Of a stretch of 64,000 nt of DNA, positions 60,575 through 64,000 are shown in pieces. Each line of letters begins with the position of its first letter. Positions within the stretch are counted from its first letter, which is position 1. Where the stretch lies: assembly GCA_023548195.1 (NCBI GenBank), contig JAJHZJ010000577.1, positions 1,897,574 through 1,961,573 of the forward strand, given 5' to 3'. The DNA is from Bettongia penicillata ogilbyi. Its lineage: Eukaryota > Chordata > Mammalia > Diprotodontia > Potoroidae. Both the position numbers and the translations under genes were made by a program. Under the pieces are notes generated by a model. The model was not told where the DNA came from. It was given only the letters and a program-made list of their open reading frames with translations, and ran no database searches.

Positions 60575-60825
60575 ATAAACATTTATTAGGTGCATACTGT
60601 GTGCCAGATGTTGTTGGAAATATTTACCAACATCTCATTTTATCCTCATATCAACTTTGGGAGGTAGGAAGGTGTTGTTGTCCTTGTTTTACAGTTCAGG
60701 AAAAGGGACACACAGAATTTAAGTGACTAATTCAGTGACAGCTAATGAGTGTCTGAGGTCAAATTTGAATTCAGATCTTATCTCCGGCCCAGCACTCTAT
60801 CCACTGAGCTACCTAATTTCTAGTA
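60575..60825 (+). repeat. MIR/CORE-SINE relic
   Basis: AACATTTATTAGGTGCATACTG leads into ATTTTATCCTCATATCAAC, TTACAGTTCAGGAAAAGGG and a tRNA-like end CACTCTATCCACTGAGCTACC. Confidence 0.75.
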
Positions 60826-60949
60826 GAGTAGGATTCAAGGAGCTATAACCTTCAGTTCTAATCCTGTCCAGGCCACTAACTAGTTTGTGATCTTGATCCT
60901 TGAGCCTGAATTTTTTCATTTATAAAATTAATAGGTGGTCTAGTAGGAG

Positions 60950-61262
60950 CTGCTAGGTGGTGCAGTGGATAAAGCTCTGGTGCAGGAGTCAGGAGGATAT
61001 GAGTTCAAATCTTACCTCAGGCACTTGATATTCACTAGCTGTGTGACTTTGGGCAAGTCACTTAACCCCAATTGCCTCATCCTGGGTCATCTCCAGTCAT
61101 CCTGATGAATATCTGGTCACTGGATTCAGATGGCTCTGGAGGAGAAGTGAGGCTGGTGACCTGCACAGCCCTCCCTCACTCAAAACAAAGTCAAGTGCAA
61201 GTCATGTCATCATTTCTCTGATGGCATGGTCTTCTTCGGCAACGAAGGATGAACACACACAG
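60950..61262 (+). repeat. Full-length WSINE-type marsupial SINE
   Basis: It begins GCTGCTAGGTGGTGCAGTGG, passes through TGTGTGACTTTGGGCAAGTC and ends CTTCTTCGGCAACGAAGGATG. It matches the antisense copy at 24175-24485 along its length. Confidence 0.9.
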
Positions 61263-61364
61263 GTAGTCTAGTCCAACTAAGAGAAAGCTCATGGTTTGAT
61301 TTTTCTTTCATCAGTTTCCTTTCCTGGCTCATCATCTTTCTTCCTCCTATACCTCTAAACTTTA

Positions 61365-61520
61365 AAGCTGAATATGTCCTCAGAGGCCATCTAGTCTAAC
61401 CCCCTCATTTTAAAGATACAGAAACTCAGGATGAAGAAAATCAATTGACTTGTTTGTCAAGATCACATAGGAGGTGACAGAAATGGGGTTTAAATAAATC
61501 ATCGAACCAGAGCCTACCAC
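61365..61520 (+). repeat. MIR-like relic
   Basis: CAGAGGCCATCTAGTCTAACCC and AAAGATACAGAAACTCAGG are typical of this mammalian SINE family. Confidence 0.6.
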
Positions 61521-62144
61521 TTCCTCCCTAGCTGAAATTATGTTTTTAAGTCTTCAAATTCATCCCTTTCCCTTTATTTTCTCTGTACTCTCTTAACTTT
61601 CTATACTCTCTTTATTCTGGTGATTTCTACCTCTGCTCAATTCTATCTTCAACTTCTATTCAGAGTTTATACCTGAATTTTCTACTACCTTTTTAATGTC
61701 TCTATATGTATGTCCCACTAGTATCTCAAATTCTACATGTTCAAACCTGTACTCATTTCCTCCTGAAACCTACAAATATTAATTCACCTCTGAGCTCATA
61801 AGCCAGACCTTCCCAGCTCCATAGGACCTAACAGGTTGTATACCACTGGCATAACCTTTGAAAACTTAGGATTGGATCTACCCTATGGGGTGGTTTATAG
61901 AGAAGTATTAACAGGTAATAAATATCACACTTTAATTTATTCATACTTCAAAACTTTTAAGATAAAGTTTTGGAAGGACACAGATTTTATTTTACCCATC
62001 CTTGTGCAATGTAAAATGGAGAATACAGAAATTACAAACATTTTAGGTTGAAAGCATTCATCTCCAATCCTAAAGGTCCTTTGGCTGGTTGACTTTAGTC
62101 ATCAGGGCCTAATTTTACATTACACTATGTTTTAGGAGTGAGTC

Positions 62145-62300
62145 AGTAAGAATTTATTAAGTGAATACTACGTACCAAGTGCTGTGCCAAGTTGTAGGGT
62201 TGCAAAAAAAACCAAAAAACAAAAAAGCCGGTCCTTGCTCTTATGGAGCTCACAGTCTGAAGTCTGAATGGGGGAAATACCATGAAAAAGAACTATGTAC
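62145..62300 (+). repeat. AACATTTATTA-type dispersed repeat
   Basis: AATTTATTAAGTGAATACTACG, GCTGTGCCAAG and CTCTTATGGAGCTCACAGTC match the related copies at 57778 and 8213. Confidence 0.6.
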
Positions 62301-62514
62301 AAACAAGATAAAGATGAGATAAATTGGAGATAATCAACAGAGAATGTGAAGTATTATAACACTGAACTTTTTCTGAAATAGATTGACAAACAGTTGTGTC
62401 TTAAGGGGTCTAGGGAATAGGATCAGGCTAGATTCAAAGTCTCACATTTTGAACTCTATCCTTGAGACTATGTTGGTCCTGCTCTAGCCTTCAGAAATGT
62501 AAAGATTTAAGTGA

Positions 62515-62520
62515 TTTATT
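62515..62520 (-). promoter_or_regulatory. Candidate poly(A) signal of sulfatase gene 2
   Basis: AATAAA on the minus strand lies about 210 nt after the gene 2 stop, a spacing similar to that seen for gene 1. Confidence 0.5.
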
Positions 62521-62728
62521 TTTGTTTGCTTGTTTACGGGTTATTTATAATTCCTATTGGGTACAGTGCTTTGTGATGTTATGAATTTTATAGTACTGAG
62601 AATTTAGTTAGTGGACATTTTAAAGTACTACCCTTTGGCTGACACATTCTACGTTGGCAATTTTCCAGTGGTTCTCCATATAAACCTCAATTCTAACAAT
62701 TTTGTGACTTAGCAATCTCAACATTCTC

Positions 62729-63087
62729 TTATCTGTGCTCATCTTCCCAATCACACCAGCACAATGGGAAAGTGCCACAACATGGTTGAAGCCATGGTTT
62801 CCAGATGTTATTAAAAGTGCTGAGCTGCTGTGGAACTGGTGTTAGGGTAGCCTGATGTTCTTGTACAGCATTCTCTACTCTTTCAATTACTGAACCAAAT
62901 AGGGGCTCAGTGTCAGGTGAAAGGGGGTTAGCCTCAGAAGGATCGCTTGAGAGATCAAACAGCAAAGGTGGGTCATGGTGAGTTACACCCTTTCCAAAAC
63001 ATGGACAAACTCCTCTTCCATAGCAGGCACCAGAACCCTCTGGGTGAAATATTGGGGTCACATAATGTACTTTCCACACTGTACCAC
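62729..63087 (-). CDS. Sulfatase gene 2, terminal coding exon (ARSL/ARSD-like; rest outside window)
   Basis: This exon starts after a TTCTTTCAG acceptor at 63088 and ends in TAA at 62731-62729. It encodes about 119 residues in the same phase as gene 1 exon 10. Shared blocks are V-W-K-V-H-Y, [21 protein letters not shown] and [13 protein letters not shown]. The tail reads L-C-W-C-D, as in human ARSL, where gene 1 reads F-C-S-C. No frame break is present. No other exon of this gene is seen between 63087 and 64000, so it continues upstream on the minus strand beyond the window. It is a head-to-tail neighbour of gene 1, with about 15 kb between the two reading frames. Confidence 0.93.
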
Positions 63088-63224
63088 CTGAAAGAAGAAG
63101 AATACAGAGTTTGAAGGTGAAATTCAGAGGGCATTACTGATTCTATGTTTTATTCTCCTCTGACTACTGACATTATTTGAACCATCTAAAGATTTTCTTT
63201 CAAATTTCAATACTTAAGAAGGTG

Positions 63225-63720
63225 AAGTATGTGAACAAGTTGGCATATGAATGTAATGGAATACTATTGTTCCATAAGAAATGATGAGCAGACAGACTTC
63301 AGAAAAACCTAGAAAGATTTACATGAACTGATGCTGAGTGAATTGAGCAGAACCAGGAGAACACTGTATACAGTAACAGTGACATTGTGTCAAGACTAAC
63401 TTTGATAGACTTACTTCTTCTCAGCAATGCAAGGAACTAAGACAATTCCAAAAGACTTGTGATGGAAAATTCCGTCCACATCCAGAGAAAGAACTATGCA
63501 GTCTGAATCTGTTCTTTTCATTTGTTTCTTTTTCTCATGGTTTCTGCCATTGATTCTAATTATTCTTTAAAACATGAGTAATGTAAAAAAATATGTTTAA
63601 TATGAATGTATATATAGAGCCTATATCAGATTGCACACTCTCTTGCAGTAGGGGGAAGGGAAGAAAATTTAGAATTCAAAATCTTACAGAAGTGAATAAA
63701 CATATGAGAGAATTGAGAGT
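63225..63720 (+). repeat. L1 3' end (sense)
   Basis: AATGGAATACTATTGTTCCAT, AGAAATGATGAGCAG, GAGCAGAACCAGGAGAACAC and TCCAGAGAAAGAACTATG are in the order of a marsupial L1 3' end, followed by an A/G-rich tail. It lies in the last intron of sulfatase gene 2. Confidence 0.85.
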
Positions 63721-63739
63721 CATTCATAAATCCAGAATT

Positions 63740-63930
63740 TTGTTGTTCAGTTGCTTCTGACTCTTTACGACCATTTCTGAGGTTTTATTGGCAAAGATAC
63801 TAGAATGGTTTACTGTTTCCTTCTAGAGTTCACTTGTAGATGAGGAGACTGAGGTAAACAATGTTAAATGACTTGCTAGGGTAATACAGCTAGTAAGTGT
63901 CTGAGGCCAGAATTTTTTTTTTTTAATAAT
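63740..63930 (-). repeat. MAR1-type SINE
   Basis: TTGTTCAGTTGCTTCTGACTC, GGCAAAGATACTAGAATGG and TAAGTGTCTGAGGCCAG are the reverse complement of the SINE 3' half. Confidence 0.75.
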
Positions 63931-64000
63931 TAATTAACTTAGGGTTAGTTTACATCCTTCAGTTAGTTTCACAAGCTTTTGAGTTTTATTTTTTTTTCCC

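Noticed and set aside
1..64000. CRISPR arrays, tRNA and rRNA genes, bacterial-type operons
   Set aside because: Direct repeats here are microsatellites or transposons. The tRNA-like sequences are SINE heads, not tRNA genes.

Overview
The window is mammalian nuclear DNA, almost certainly from a marsupial. The protein-coding exons are vertebrate, short and widely spaced. The repeat load matches marsupial genomes: tRNA-like MAR1/WSINE-type CORE-SINEs, RTE-clade LINEs, many L1 fragments, L2 and MIR-like relics, and ERVs. The genus cannot be fixed from sequence alone; an Australian marsupial is my guess.

Genes. The main content is a tandem pair of sulfatase genes of the ARSD/ARSF/ARSH/ARSL (STS) family, both on the minus strand. 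Gene 1 runs from a start codon at 47552 to a stop at 18286. I could rebuild it as ten coding exons whose splice phases all agree, giving 1752 nt and 583 residues, with every catalytic residue I checked present. Gene 2 shows only its terminal coding exon (63087 to 62729); the rest lies beyond 64000. In eutherians these genes sit next to STS on Xp22; that region is autosomal in marsupials.

Layout. 1-18000 lies downstream of gene 1 and is repeat-filled: a gag-only ERV with two LTRs (1892-5574), an ERVL-type fragment with integrase and dUTPase (about 6240-8207), an RTE LINE (8560-10830), a long antisense L2 (about 11090-13550), a GC-rich solo LTR with a perfect 6-bp target duplication (14847-15330), and L1. 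18000-47625 is gene 1; its introns hold L1 fragments, a hAT-like transposon with an inverted duplication, a METTL22 processed pseudogene with target-site duplication (32455-33902), and two long pyrimidine microsatellites. 47626-62500 lies between the two genes and carries a three-level nest of LINEs (48545-54965) plus many SINEs. 62500-64000 holds the end of gene 2 and an L1 3' end.

No bacterial-style operon, CRISPR array, tRNA or rRNA gene was seen. I found no evidence for an entirely new biological system. The most informative points are the intact sulfatase gene (with an upstream overlapping ATG and an unusual Trp-to-Gly change), the METTL22 retrocopy, the nested LINEs, the solo LTR and two local copy events inside repeats.
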